DNA of 64,000 nucleotides from Elusimicrobiota bacterium (GTDB taxonomy: Bacteria; Elusimicrobiota; Elusimicrobia; UBA1565; JACRDR01). How positions within the stretch are numbered: the first letter of the stretch is position 1; each line of letters opens with the position of its first letter. The notes under the pieces are model-generated. The model was not told where the DNA came from and did not search any database. It was given only the letters and a program-made list of their open reading frames with translations. The DNA lies in contig JACQBA010000008.1 in assembly GCA_016194745.1 (NCBI GenBank), positions 1-64,000 of the forward strand. The letters are read 5' to 3'. Shown one piece after another: positions 7,133 to 16,020 of this stretch. A program made the translations under genes and the position numbers.

Positions 7133-7804
7133 TCAATGCGGCTCCCCGCGCAAGATGATCGGCTGAGGGCCTTCTTGCATCTTTCGCAGGCGTTCCTCCA
7201 TCAGCGGAGTGAAGCGCCGCTTCAGCTCGTCGGTGAGCTCGTCGAACTCGCTGCGGTGCTCAAGCTTACGGACCCGCCCGTCGTACTCGAGGAATTCGAG
7301 GATGTCCTCGCGCTCCATCTTGGTCAACTCCACGTTCCTTCTCAGAAACGCGTGGAAGCGCATGCTGGTGATGTAAAACTCCCAAAAGGCGCGGCTGGCG
7401 GTCGGCGCGTTGATTGACCGGGCTAGAGTATGGCACTGCGCGCAGGCGCGCGAGTAGACCGCGTATTTGTAGCGCTGTCGAGGAGGATATCCGGACACGT
7501 CGATAGCGTCCGGCCCGAGGTCACTGTAATAGACCGCCTCCTTCTGAGCGGAAGTTAATTCTCTCGGCAAGTAGTCCTGAGGCCGTCGGCGCGCGGGCCG
7601 CGTCGAGGAGTCAACCGAGAATTCCGCGGGAACGGCCGGGTGCTTCTCCTTCATGCCGTCGGACGGCTGCCGATAGCCGGTTAGCTGGACTCCGGCGCAG
7701 CCCAAAGCGATGATCGTCATCCCCAGAAGTGGCAGCGAACGTATCGAGCGTCTAAGGCTGACTGGTTCTAAGTTGTTCATAGCCGCCATATTGGTCCGCA
7801 ACAA
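7133..7804 (-). CDS. c-type cytochrome lipoprotein
   Basis: Up to 223 residues. A signal sequence leads to a lipobox (IIALGCAG, Cys about 36), so it is probably anchored to a membrane facing the periplasm. A single heme-binding site CAQCH lies at about 121-125, followed by a helical region rich in charged residues. Cytochromes of this size carry one heme and pass electrons. The start is uncertain: the TTG at 7804, or in-frame ATGs at 7789 and 7780, none with a good ribosome-binding site. It is the first complete gene of the operon running to 3142. Confidence 0.78.
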   Translation of the reverse strand: MLRTNMAAMNNLEPVSLRRSIRSLPLLGMTIIALGCAGVQLTGYRQPSDGMKEKHPAVPAEFSVDSSTRPARRRPQDYLPRELTSAQKEAVYYSDLGPDAIDVSGYPPRQRYKYAVYSRACAQCHTLARSINAPTASRAFWEFYITSMRFHAFLRRNVELTKMEREDILEFLEYDGRVRKLEHRSEFDELTDELKRRFTPLMEERLRKMQEGPQPIILRGEPH

Positions 7805-7850
7805 TCCTGCCTGCGTGGCGGATCCGTTGCGTTAGATTCAAGATGCATAT

Positions 7851-7928
7851 CTACGAAATCCCTCTGCCATTTTCTGGAGAGTCGTCTTTCTCTACGCCTA
7901 GGATCACATAGTAGTCCTTGAATTCCAT
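7851..7928 (-). pseudogene. Remnant of a DnaJ/CbpA J-domain gene
   Basis: The minus strand reads MEFKDYYVILGVEKDDSPEN and then, after GRGIS, a TAG stop: 25 residues. The opening is the start of a J domain (family pattern (M)xxKDYYxxLGV). The start has an upstream GGGCGAGG. Nothing resembling helix II, HPD or the G/F region follows, so only the first 5' segment of a former dnaJ/cbpA-like gene survives. It lies in the upstream region of the cytochrome-UspA-efflux operon, where a chaperone gene would be at home. Confidence 0.7.
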
Positions 7929-8012
7929 TTGGGCCTCGCCCTGAATCTACATTGGGGCAACACAGAGGTCACGCGCGGACAGGCCCGTCCAGGCCCGATC
8001 GTTGCGTTTTCT

Positions 8013-8438
8013 TTAGACGAGAGCTGCTGATTCGAGGCTGATCGGCACCTTTAGACTATTGGAGATGATGCAATGCTTCTTCGCGACTTGCAGAAGGGCC
8101 TCGGCGCGCTCAGGCTCCGGAGAGCGAAGTTCGACGCGCACGGAGATTCGCGTGAACGAAAAGGTGCTTTCGGTCCGATCGAGAGTCCCCTCCGTCCGAG
8201 AGCGGTATTCCTCGATCTTGATCTTCGCTCGCTCTGCAAGCGCAAGGTAAGTGAGCATGAGACAAAGGCTCGCCGAGGAGAGAAGCAAGTGTTCCGGGCT
8301 CCAAGCTTGGTCGGTTCCATCGAACTGAGACGGCGGAGCCCCGATAATCTCCGGACGCGGAGGCGCCTGCAGAAGCGCCTGCCGATTCCCGATCCAATGC
8401 AGGTCCGTTTGATAGCGATGCGGGAATGGAGCAGTCAT
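8013..8438 (-). CDS. OsmC-family peroxiredoxin
   Basis: 141 residues from the ATG at 8436-8438, which has AGAGGTG just upstream. The two family cysteines are present: C59 in SASLCLMLTYL and C123 in KKHCIISNSL, and the SPEHLLLSSAS segment is typical. OsmC/Ohr proteins reduce organic hydroperoxides using this cysteine pair. It is divergently transcribed from the rhodanese gene at 8510 with only about 70 nt between the starts, so the two probably share a control region. Confidence 0.9.
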   Translation of the reverse strand: MTAPFPHRYQTDLHWIGNRQALLQAPPRPEIIGAPPSQFDGTDQAWSPEHLLLSSASLCLMLTYLALAERAKIKIEEYRSRTEGTLDRTESTFSFTRISVRVELRSPEPERAEALLQVAKKHCIISNSLKVPISLESAALV

Positions 8439-8509
8439 AAGCACCTCTCGATCATCACAGGTACAACGAATCAGCCATTTTCTTAGAATGAAGCGAGTAC
8501 GGAGGAGAT

Positions 8510-9025
8510 ATGAGTCCGATCCGACACATCACGTCTAGAGAGCTTGAAACGAGGGAGCCGAAGGCGGTGCTGATCGATGTCCGAGAGCCCGGCGAGTTTT
8601 CCGGCGAACGAATGCCGGGAAGCGTGAACCTTCCTCTGTCGCGACTGGAGACGGATGCCGTGAGACTGCCCCGCGAGCGACCGATCATCGTCCTGTGTCG
8701 GAGCGGCCGCCGGTCTGAGGACGCGGCCAAGCGGCTGGCGGCGCTTGGGTTTACGGATATCCAAGTAGTCGAGGGCGGACTGCAAAACTGCGCCGGTGCC
8801 ACGGAACAGGGGCCCGGAGGCGTTTGGGCGATGGAGCGGCAGGTGAGGATGGCGGCGGGCGCTTTGGTTCTCTTGGGTTCGACGCTCGGATGGCTGGTTC
8901 ACCCGGCGTTCTGGCTTGTCGCCGCGGGAGTCGGCGCCGGCCTTGTCTATTCTGCGGCTACCGACACGTGCGGCATGGCCATGCTGCTGGCAAAGATGCC
9001 CTGGAACCGAGGGAAAGGGTGTTAG
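8510..9025 (+). CDS. Rhodanese fused to a DUF2892-type membrane domain
   Basis: 171 residues. Residues 5-95 are a rhodanese domain with active-site loop CRSGRRS (C63), which transfers sulfane sulfur to thiol acceptors. Residues about 105-165 contain two membrane helices with MERQVRMAAGALVLLGS and end in the TDTCGMAMLLAKMPWN motif of YgaP-like proteins. The Shine-Dalgarno GGAGGAGAT stands next to the ATG. YgaP-type proteins act at the cytoplasmic membrane; the partner is unknown. It fits the thiol/peroxide theme of the neighbouring OsmC gene. Confidence 0.9.
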   Translation: MSPIRHITSRELETREPKAVLIDVREPGEFSGERMPGSVNLPLSRLETDAVRLPRERPIIVLCRSGRRSEDAAKRLAALGFTDIQVVEGGLQNCAGATEQGPGGVWAMERQVRMAAGALVLLGSTLGWLVHPAFWLVAAGVGAGLVYSAATDTCGMAMLLAKMPWNRGKGC

Positions 9026-9096
9026 GCGCCACCAGGGTCTGGTTGGTACTGCGCGGCTAGATCAAATACCGACAGTCTATCAACGGGAGGCTGATC

Positions 9097-9201
9097 ATGA
9101 GGACCCTCGGACATGGGCCGTTTCAGGGACCGAAACTCTTCTCCCCGAGCCGAGATCCCGTTACGTCGCCCGGGTTAGGTCAAAAGAAACGGAAGCGCTG
9201 A
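9097..9201 (+). CDS. Possible 34-residue basic peptide
   Basis: ATG at 9097 with GGGAGG 6 nt upstream opens a 34-codon frame ending in a basic tail (GLGQKKRKR). It lies in the 260-nt gap between the rhodanese and ChaN-like genes. The good ribosome-binding site is the only support; composition and length prove nothing. The rest of the gap shows no recognisable element. Confidence 0.3.
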   Translation: MRTLGHGPFQGPKLFSPSRDPVTSPGLGQKKRKR

Positions 9202-9286
9202 GGCCCTCGGCGGTGGGTCCTTTGCCCGTCGCTCTCGAGTCCTTTCGGCCGTTCCCGAGACGCCGGAAGTCCGCTACTCTTCTCCC

Positions 9287-10204
9287 ATGCGAAAGCGCGC
9301 CGGGCTGATTCTCGCGATCCTGGCAGTCGCGCAGACCTGGTCCGAGGCGCAGATACGCTGGGACGACGGCCTCTGCGGCCGGCACATGGAGTTTCTTCAG
9401 GACCGGTTCAAGAACCGAATCTCGGTGGACCAGCTTGCGAGCGAGGCGGCGAGAAGCGGAGCCTTGGCGATCCTGATCGGCGAGACGCATTTCGAGAAGG
9501 ACAACCGATACTATCCCTTCCTCTTCCGAAAGCTGAAAACGGCCCTGCCCGATCTCGATTGCGTCACGTTCGAGTCGAACCCGGATTCCGCTCCGGACGC
9601 CTACGGCCACGCGAATTGGAAAATGCTGGCGGACGAAGCGGCGGGAGCCGGCGCCCGCACGCTCAAGATCGACCGCTGCGACCTGGACAGCGATGTCTTC
9701 CGGGACATCCTCTGCGTCGACGGGCGGAACAAGACGATGGCCGAGGCGATCGCCGCGGAGTTCGGAGCCGGACGCTGCCGCCGCGTGCTACACCTGAGCG
9801 GCGCCGCGCACCTGCAGACGCTCCGCCCCGGCGGCGGGCCCGACCTCGGCGCGCGCCTGCGTGCCCACGGCGTCGCAGTCTACACGGTCCGCCTCATCGA
9901 CATCGCGGCCGAGGCCGTGACGCCCGGCAAAGCCTATTTCAGGGACATGGACGCCTGGGTCTGGGGCAAGCTCCAATTCGATGAGCGAGTCTGCGAGCAA
10001 TACCCCGGCGTCGTGGGCGAGAACTTCGCCTTCACCGCCGCCGGGGCCGCGCTGGCATCCCGGGTCCCGGTGATCTACTGGAATTACCCGCAGATGAGAT
10101 CGGGACCCTGGTCCGATTACGACGCCGCGCTCGTGCTCGGCTGCCCGGCGCAGGAGGCGGACGCTTGTCCAACTCCCGCCATCCCGGGCTACCTCGTTCC
10201 CTAG
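9287..10204 (+). CDS. Secreted ChaN/EreA-like protein
   Basis: 305 residues with a signal peptide (cleavage near SEA-Q). The segment AILIGETHFEKDNRYYPFLF carries the GE(T)H motif of ChaN, erythromycin-esterase-like and TraB/TIKI-related proteins, followed by acidic and histidine residues (FESNPDS, LSGAAHLQT) expected in that fold. These families bind heme-iron or hydrolyse peptides or esters. Several cysteines (CGRHM, DRCDLDSDVF, ILCVDGR, CRRVLH, CEQY, LGCPAQEADACP) suggest disulfides in the periplasm or outside. The substrate is not predictable. Confidence 0.7.
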   Translation: MRKRAGLILAILAVAQTWSEAQIRWDDGLCGRHMEFLQDRFKNRISVDQLASEAARSGALAILIGETHFEKDNRYYPFLFRKLKTALPDLDCVTFESNPDSAPDAYGHANWKMLADEAAGAGARTLKIDRCDLDSDVFRDILCVDGRNKTMAEAIAAEFGAGRCRRVLHLSGAAHLQTLRPGGGPDLGARLRAHGVAVYTVRLIDIAAEAVTPGKAYFRDMDAWVWGKLQFDERVCEQYPGVVGENFAFTAAGAALASRVPVIYWNYPQMRSGPWSDYDAALVLGCPAQEADACPTPAIPGYLVP

Positions 10205-10207
10205 CGC

Positions 10208-10678
10208 CTACTCCGTCGGATATCCCGCGACAACCCAGGCTCGAAATCCTCCATCGACGCTGAGGATATTCGAGTACCCCATCCGCTGAAGACTGTCCGC
10301 CGCGAGCGCGGACCGGGAGCCGGTGTTGCAGTATACGATGATCTCCTGCCCCGTATCGGGCGCGAGCGCCTCGATGAAGCGTTCCAACACGCCCTTGCTG
10401 ATATGGAAGGCGCCGGGAACATGCCCTTGCGTCCATTCCGAGTCCTCGCGCACGTCGATGACGAAATAGACGTCTTTGCGCTCCATCCGCTCGTGGAGCC
10501 ACGGAACGGACACTTGGCGAACCCGCGTCTTCGTCTGGCCGACGTAGGCATCGAAGCGAGGCGACGGCGCGGTCGACATCGCTCCGGGCGGGGTAAATCC
10601 CGGCGTCTGCAACGGCCATTGCGGCATCTGCGCTCCGGCGATTCCGGAGGACAACAGGAGCATCCCAAGTAGTTTCAT
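10208..10678 (-). CDS. Secreted rhodanese-domain protein
   Basis: 156 residues from the ATG at 10676-10678, which is preceded by GGGAGGAGAGG. There is a signal peptide (MKLLGMLLLSSGIAGA-Q), then a proline-rich spacer, then a rhodanese domain with active-site loop CNTGSRS (C117) and family motifs FVIDVREDSEW and GHVPGAFHI. It should be a periplasmic sulfurtransferase. It converges with the ChaN-like gene, ending 3 nt from it. Confidence 0.88.
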   Translation of the reverse strand: MKLLGMLLLSSGIAGAQMPQWPLQTPGFTPPGAMSTAPSPRFDAYVGQTKTRVRQVSVPWLHERMERKDVYFVIDVREDSEWTQGHVPGAFHISKGVLERFIEALAPDTGQEIIVYCNTGSRSALAADSLQRMGYSNILSVDGGFRAWVVAGYPTE

Positions 10679-10759
10679 CCTCTCCTCCCTTGCGCGTCTA
10701 GGCGCCTCCGTCACACGCAACGATGCGTCCAGCGTCTGCGAGACGGTTCGGGAAGGAGG

Positions 10760-12238
10760 CTAGGTCCGGGAAACGGCGTCTTGCCAGCGCCGCAATTTGG
10801 CCTTTCTGGAGGCGGCGGACATCTTGGGCTCGAAGACCCGGTCTTCTTTCCAGACGCGGCGCACCTCGTCGGCCGAACTCCACAGGCCGGCGCCCAGGCC
10901 GGCCATGAAGGCGGCGCCCGCGGAGGTCGTCTCGATCACGCTCGGCCGCACGCAGCGCACGCCGAGGTAGTCCGCTTGCAATTGCATCAAGAGATCGTTC
11001 GCCGCGGCGCCGCCGTCCACCTTTAGAGAGCGTATGCGCCGGCCGAGGTCGCGCTCCATGGCCGAGAGGAGATCGACGTTCTGCATCGCCATCCCTTCGA
11101 GCGCGGCGCGCGCGAGATGCGCCTTCGTGGAGCCGCGCGTCAGGCCGACGATGGCGCCCCGGGCGTCGGGCCTCCAATACGGCGCGCCGAGGCCGCTCAG
11201 CGCGGGCACGAACTGCACCTCGCCCGCGTCCGGCACCTGCTTGGCCAGCGCTTCCACTTCCGAACTCGACGCGATGACGCCGAGCCCGTCGCGCAGCCAC
11301 TGAACCGCCGCGCCGCAGATGAAGGCCGAGCCCTCGAGGGCGTAGGTCGTCTTCCCGTTCCACTGCCATGCGACGGTCGTCACGCAGCCCGAACGGCTCG
11401 GCACGGGTTTGGCTCCCGTGTTGAGGAGCGCGAAGCTCCCCGTCCCGAAGGTGCACTTGGCCTCGCCAACCTCGAAACAGGCCTGGCCGAACAGCGCCGC
11501 CTGCTGGTCGCCCGCAACGCCCGTGATCGGGATCCCGTCCGGAAGGCACGGCACCCCTTTCGTGCGCCCGAACTCGCCGATGCTGGGGCGGATCCGGGGC
11601 AGGATCTGCGTGGGCACGCCGAGCAGCGCGCACAATTTCGGGTCCCATTGGAGCGTCTTAAGGTCCATCAGCAGCGTTCGCGACGCGTTCGAGACGTCGG
11701 TCGCGTGTACTGCTCCTCCCGTCAGACGCGAGAGCAGGAAAGCGTCGACGGTGCCGAAGGCGACCTCGTCGCGGCGTGCTCTTTCCCGAAGGCCGGGGAC
11801 ATGGTCGAGCAGCCAGCGGATCTTGGTGCCGGAAAAGTAAGGATCGAGGACCAGGCCCGTCTTGCGGCGGACCAGAGCCTCGTAGCCCCCCTTCTTGAGC
11901 TTGGCGCAGACGTCCGCCGTGCGCCGGTCCTGCCAGACGATCGCGTTGTGCGCGGGAGCGCCGCCGGCGCGGTCCCACAGCAGCGTGGTCTCGCGCTGGT
12001 TGGTGATGCCAATGGCGGCGATATCGGAGGCGAGGACGCCGGCTGTGATGACGGCCTCCGACACGGCCTCCAGGACGGTGCGCCAGATGTCCTCGGGATC
12101 GTGCTCGACCCACCCGGGACGAGGGAAGATCTGACGAAACTCCCGTTTGGTCTTGGAAAGGACGCCGCCTTTCGCGTCCATGACCGCCGCCGCGCTGCCG
12201 GTCGTGCCTTGATCGATGGCGAGGATGTAGGACGGCAT
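10760..12238 (-). CDS. glpK: Glycerol kinase
   Basis: 492 residues of FGGY-family glycerol kinase: N-terminal ILAIDQGTTGSAAAVMD, GITNQRETTLLWDR, IVWQDRRTADVC, the glycerol-binding region PYFSGTKIRWLLD, TGVAGDQQAALFGQ, and KVDGGAAANDLLMQ near the C-terminus. It phosphorylates glycerol to glycerol 3-phosphate. The ATG at 12238 is preferred to an upstream start because it opens the conserved fold and has a -10 box TATGAT 6 nt before it (12245-12250), predicting a leaderless mRNA. No glycerol transporter or dehydrogenase is adjacent. Confidence 0.95.
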   Translation of the reverse strand: MPSYILAIDQGTTGSAAAVMDAKGGVLSKTKREFRQIFPRPGWVEHDPEDIWRTVLEAVSEAVITAGVLASDIAAIGITNQRETTLLWDRAGGAPAHNAIVWQDRRTADVCAKLKKGGYEALVRRKTGLVLDPYFSGTKIRWLLDHVPGLRERARRDEVAFGTVDAFLLSRLTGGAVHATDVSNASRTLLMDLKTLQWDPKLCALLGVPTQILPRIRPSIGEFGRTKGVPCLPDGIPITGVAGDQQAALFGQACFEVGEAKCTFGTGSFALLNTGAKPVPSRSGCVTTVAWQWNGKTTYALEGSAFICGAAVQWLRDGLGVIASSSEVEALAKQVPDAGEVQFVPALSGLGAPYWRPDARGAIVGLTRGSTKAHLARAALEGMAMQNVDLLSAMERDLGRRIRSLKVDGGAAANDLLMQLQADYLGVRCVRPSVIETTSAGAAFMAGLGAGLWSSADEVRRVWKEDRVFEPKMSAASRKAKLRRWQDAVSRT

Positions 12239-12467
12239 CCGGCGATCATACAAGAAATTCGAGGCGCGTCTACAGCGCTGCGCCCGGCACGATGGCGCGT
12301 TCGTTGCGACGCAAAGCATGGTCCTGCCGGCATCTGTGTCGATAGGCCGATGGTCCCTGGTTTATTTCACACGCCCTTCGTCGGCATTGCGCATTGCCGG
12401 AACCAAGCAGGAATCGTAGAATGAACCTGAGATCGGGGGGAATTCGCAACCAAGCGAGGACCAAGAC

Positions 12468-14150
12468 ATGAGCGGCATCGCACAAAGCATCGGAATGACG
12501 GGACTGGACGCGGACACGCGGAAGATGGTCCTAGAGACGATCCGGGACTACGCCCGCAAAAAGCTGTCACATGCCGTCCTCATCGAGCTGGACAAAGAGA
12601 ACAAATTTCCGACGGACATCATGAAGGAGCTCTACGACCCCAACCAGGTCGCGGTGAACCTCGTCCTCATCCCCGTCAAATACGGAGGACTCGGCGGGAA
12701 CTCCTTCGACATCTACCGCGCTTGCGAGGAGCTCTCCCGCATCGACCTCGGCATCTGCACCTCCGTCTTCGCCACCTTTCTCGGCATGGACCCGATCTTC
12801 GTGGGCGGCACCGAGGCCCAGAAGGAGAAGTGGATCAAGAAGATCGCCGACACGGGTTGCCTCGTGGCTTACGGGGCGACAGAGGCCGCCGCGGGCAGCG
12901 ACCTGCTGCACTTGAAGACCAAGGCCGAGCGCGTGATGGACGGCGACAAGATCAAGGGCTACAAGCTCAACGGCGGCAAGATGTGGATCACCAACGGCGG
13001 CGTGGCCGGCGTCTACACGATCCTCGCCCGCGCGCCCAAGGGCGTCTCGTGGTTCGTGGTCGAACGAGGAACGCCCGGCCTCAGCGCCGACAAGCACGAG
13101 GACAAGCACGGCATCCGCCTGAGCGACACGACCCCGGTGAACTTAAAGGACGTTTACGTTCCGGCAGAGAACCTGATCGGGGAGATCGAAGGGAAGGGCT
13201 TGCGGCAAGCGCAGGCCGTCTTCGGCTACACCCGCCTCATGGTAGCCGCGATGGGTCTCGGCGCGGGCTGGCAGGCCATCGAGCACGCCATCCGCTACAG
13301 CCAGCAGCGCACGGTGGCCGGCCAGCCGCTCTGCACCAAGCAAGGCTTCATGCACAAGCTCCTCGTCCCGTACGCGGCGCGCCTCGAAGCCTGCCGCGCC
13401 TACATCGAGGAGATCTCGCGCCGCATCGACACCGGCGCGGAAGGCCTCCAGACCGAGGGCGCGATCTCGAAGCTCCTGACAACCGAGACCGCGAACAAGG
13501 CGGCCGACAACGCCATCCAAGCCTTCGGCGGCAACGGCTACGTCCGCGAGTTCCCGGTTGAAAAAATCAAACGGGACGTGAAGATCACCTGCATCTACGA
13601 AGGGACGAGCGAGATTCTCGAGCTGACCACCTTCCGCCAGCGGTGGCAGGACAACATCAACGCCGACGGCCGCTATTACGACAAGATCGCCGAGGAGATG
13701 GAGGCCCTGCACGCGAAAGGGCCCGAGGTCGGCGCGGGCTCGGCCGCGCTCGCGCTGCGCGCGCTGTCGAAAATCCTGCAATCCTGCTACGACCAGAAAC
13801 TCACTAATAACCAAATCGTCCACATGAAGCTCGGGGAACTGATGGCCTACGCGGAAGTCGCGGCCGCCTTCTGCCGCGAGTCCGCACGGGAGACGCTGTC
13901 CGAGGCGGTCTTCGTCGATAAGGACACGTGGCGCGCGATGAGCCGCGTCCACGCCGCGCATTCGGCCGCCTGGATATCGAGCGAGGGCCTCAGCCTCGTC
14001 GCCGGCTGCTCCGACATCGACACGGTCGGCTTAGTCGACGGCCTCAATCTCAAGGCGATCGCGAAAGCGCAGAAAGGAAAGGTCGCCGACATGGACTTGA
14101 TCGGCAATAAGCTCGTGGAAGTATTCAAAGTAGAACCTCTTAAGGGCTGA
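12468..14150 (+). CDS. Acyl-CoA dehydrogenase family protein
   Basis: 560 residues, longer than the roughly 380 of ordinary acyl-CoA dehydrogenases. The FAD-dependent core is clear: GATEAAAGSDLLHLKTKA, the FGGNGYVREFPVEKIKRDVKI helix region, and IYEGTSEI, whose Glu (E378) corresponds to the catalytic base in many members. A helical extension of about 170 residues follows. The enzyme would oxidise an acyl-CoA to the enoyl-CoA, passing electrons to an electron-transfer flavoprotein. A GAGGA stands 7 nt before the ATG, and TAGAAT (12416-12421) may be its -10 box. A strong terminator follows at 14165. Confidence 0.93.
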   Translation: MSGIAQSIGMTGLDADTRKMVLETIRDYARKKLSHAVLIELDKENKFPTDIMKELYDPNQVAVNLVLIPVKYGGLGGNSFDIYRACEELSRIDLGICTSVFATFLGMDPIFVGGTEAQKEKWIKKIADTGCLVAYGATEAAAGSDLLHLKTKAERVMDGDKIKGYKLNGGKMWITNGGVAGVYTILARAPKGVSWFVVERGTPGLSADKHEDKHGIRLSDTTPVNLKDVYVPAENLIGEIEGKGLRQAQAVFGYTRLMVAAMGLGAGWQAIEHAIRYSQQRTVAGQPLCTKQGFMHKLLVPYAARLEACRAYIEEISRRIDTGAEGLQTEGAISKLLTTETANKAADNAIQAFGGNGYVREFPVEKIKRDVKITCIYEGTSEILELTTFRQRWQDNINADGRYYDKIAEEMEALHAKGPEVGAGSAALALRALSKILQSCYDQKLTNNQIVHMKLGELMAYAEVAAAFCRESARETLSEAVFVDKDTWRAMSRVHAAHSAAWISSEGLSLVAGCSDIDTVGLVDGLNLKAIAKAQKGKVADMDLIGNKLVEVFKVEPLKG

Positions 14151-14164
14151 CCCGTCTAGTCAAG

Positions 14165-14206
14165 AAGCGCCGCGGCCCTCTCTCGCGAGGGGGCCGCGGC
14201 GCTTTT
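14165..14206. terminator. Strong terminator, probably bidirectional
   Basis: AAGCGCCGCGGCCC (14165-14178) pairs perfectly with 14191-14204, a 14-bp GC-rich stem with a 12-nt loop, ending in TTTT on the plus strand and preceded by A-rich bases. It separates the convergent acyl-CoA dehydrogenase and EF-hand protein genes and can serve both. Confidence 0.88.
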
Positions 14207-14219
14207 GGATCGACAGTAC

Positions 14220-15947
14220 TTAGGGACGCCTCGACAAGAGCGACTGAGGCGCCACGTTGCGGAAGAACACGTCCTCGTAGCCTCCGGTCGATCCGTCGTC
14301 ACGCACGAAGACGGCCCCCTCGCGCCGGGCGACCAAGTCCCCCCGTCCGTCGAAGTTCTCTGTGCGAACGGAAGTCGCACCGGAAAGCCTGATCTCGCGT
14401 ACTCCGGCGGCCTCCAGCGTGATCGTCGCGCCTTGGATGCCGCCGACCCTAAGGCCCAGTCCGTACGCCCGGCCCAAGGCGGCCAATTCCTCTTTTCCGA
14501 GCCGCGCCTTCGCGGCCGTTCCCGGGGAGAGAACCCCTTCCTGCTCGGCCCTCCGCACGAAGGCCTCCAGCGCTTCGAATCCGTCCTTGAAGCCCTCCGA
14601 ACGCCCGCCCCGCAGCGACGTCCGGTCTCCGAAGAGTTCCCTGCCGTCGCGTCCCGAGACGCCGTCTCGATCCGCGTCGAAGGCGAGCACGCCGAGATCG
14701 GCCGCCACGTCGTGGAGGCGGTACGGCCGCCCGTCTCCTGCAAGATCGTAGGCGACCTGTCCCGCCGTCGTCCGGATGCCGCGTCCCTTGAGGTCGAAGA
14801 CGAGGGGGCTGCACGCGACGTAGGTGTCGTGCTCCTGGACATGGATCGGCGTGAAATAGAACGCCGATTCGGGCACGGGCGAGGCGCGCCGCACGTTTCC
14901 GGGGATTACCTCGCACGGGCGCCCGTTGGAAGCCTCGAATACCTTCACGTGATCGAGACCGTCGAGCCAAGGCTGGAAAATCTCTGCGGCGGCGGCGGTC
15001 TGAGGATCGATGGGAGCCTTCTCCTGCGGGACCCACGGCGGACGGCACTTCGCCATTCCGGTCAGAGTCGGGCACGCGAATTCGGGCTGGGCCATCTTCC
15101 TCGGCGGCGTGAAGGTCTTTTGATCAACAGGCGGGGCCTTCGCCGGATTGAAATCGCCGATCAGCTTCTTGATCTGGTCCGGACCCATGGACTTGCTGTT
15201 CAAGATGGTGTTGGAGAGCACCTTGTCGCTGAAGAGTCCCGCTTGGGCGTTCGCTCCCGGGGCCGGTCCGGCCGCGTATACCGCCTGGGGCGCCATGGCC
15301 TGGGGCTTTACCGCCTGGCCTGTCGGCCCGGCCTGCGCGTTGCCGATCAAGGCTCCCATAAGAATCGCGGCCCCGGCGCCCGCCAGCGCGGAGGACTCCT
15401 TGCGCGGAGCCACGGGGTCGAACGCCTTGGACGTGGCACCGGGCCCCGTCTGCGAATTTTTGGCCATCTGCGGATGGGCGATCTCCGGATCGGGCTGGAC
15501 CGAGCGCGGCTTTGCCTCGGGCACCACGCGCCTTTCGGCTTCCGGGGAAGAGATCGGCCCCCCGGAGTTGTCCGAGACCATTGAGGGCTCGGCGACGAGC
15601 CGGGATCTCAAGGCCCGGATGCGAGCCAGGACGTCCGGGTTGACGCCCGGTTTCGCGGCGTCCGGGGTCGCCGGAGCGACCGCCGGCACGACGGACCGGA
15701 ACACCATGAACCCGAGAGCGATCGCGCCGGCCGCGGCTCCCGCGAGAAACGCGATTCTCCGGGACAAAAGGGGCGTCGCCGCCGCTACGGCCTGGGTCTT
15801 CGGTTCTTCGAGCGCCGGCAGGAGTTCAAGTTCGGGCTGGGCTTCGACGACGGGCGCCAGCACTACGAGCGCTACGTCGGCCTTCGGCGCCGAGGCCGGT
15901 TTTTCTTTTCCACCCGATTGAGGGTCCCGCTCGATAGTGGATTTCAT
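14220..15947 (-). CDS. Membrane-anchored protein with RTX-like calcium module
   Basis: 575 residues. A cytoplasmic N-terminus of about 60 residues is followed by one membrane helix (RRIAFLAGAAAGAIALGFMVF), then a long Pro/Ala-rich extracytoplasmic region. The C-terminal third holds a module seen in RTX/hemolysin-type adhesins: VFDLKGRGIRTT, YDLAGDGRPYRL, then FDADRDGVSGRDGRELFGD, where the Asp-rich loop is EF-hand-like and should bind calcium. The final 100 residues are beta-rich (ITLEAAGVREIRLSG). A -10 box TATCCT (15954-15959) ends 6 nt before the ATG, with no ribosome-binding site. The function is unknown. Confidence 0.72.
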   Translation of the reverse strand: MKSTIERDPQSGGKEKPASAPKADVALVVLAPVVEAQPELELLPALEEPKTQAVAAATPLLSRRIAFLAGAAAGAIALGFMVFRSVVPAVAPATPDAAKPGVNPDVLARIRALRSRLVAEPSMVSDNSGGPISSPEAERRVVPEAKPRSVQPDPEIAHPQMAKNSQTGPGATSKAFDPVAPRKESSALAGAGAAILMGALIGNAQAGPTGQAVKPQAMAPQAVYAAGPAPGANAQAGLFSDKVLSNTILNSKSMGPDQIKKLIGDFNPAKAPPVDQKTFTPPRKMAQPEFACPTLTGMAKCRPPWVPQEKAPIDPQTAAAAEIFQPWLDGLDHVKVFEASNGRPCEVIPGNVRRASPVPESAFYFTPIHVQEHDTYVACSPLVFDLKGRGIRTTAGQVAYDLAGDGRPYRLHDVAADLGVLAFDADRDGVSGRDGRELFGDRTSLRGGRSEGFKDGFEALEAFVRRAEQEGVLSPGTAAKARLGKEELAALGRAYGLGLRVGGIQGATITLEAAGVREIRLSGATSVRTENFDGRGDLVARREGAVFVRDDGSTGGYEDVFFRNVAPQSLLSRRP

Positions 15948-16020
15948 ATAAAAAGGATAAGCCGAGGCAGTAACAGCGCGACAACGGCCCGCTCGGAATT
16001 GCTAGAATCCAGCCAGACGC

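Noticed and set aside
11117..15584. Long plus-strand frames opposite glycerol kinase (11117-12424) and the EF-hand protein (14205-15584)
   Set aside because: Both oppose genes with clear family motifs, lack starts with ribosome-binding sites, and have the Arg/Gly-rich composition of shadow frames.
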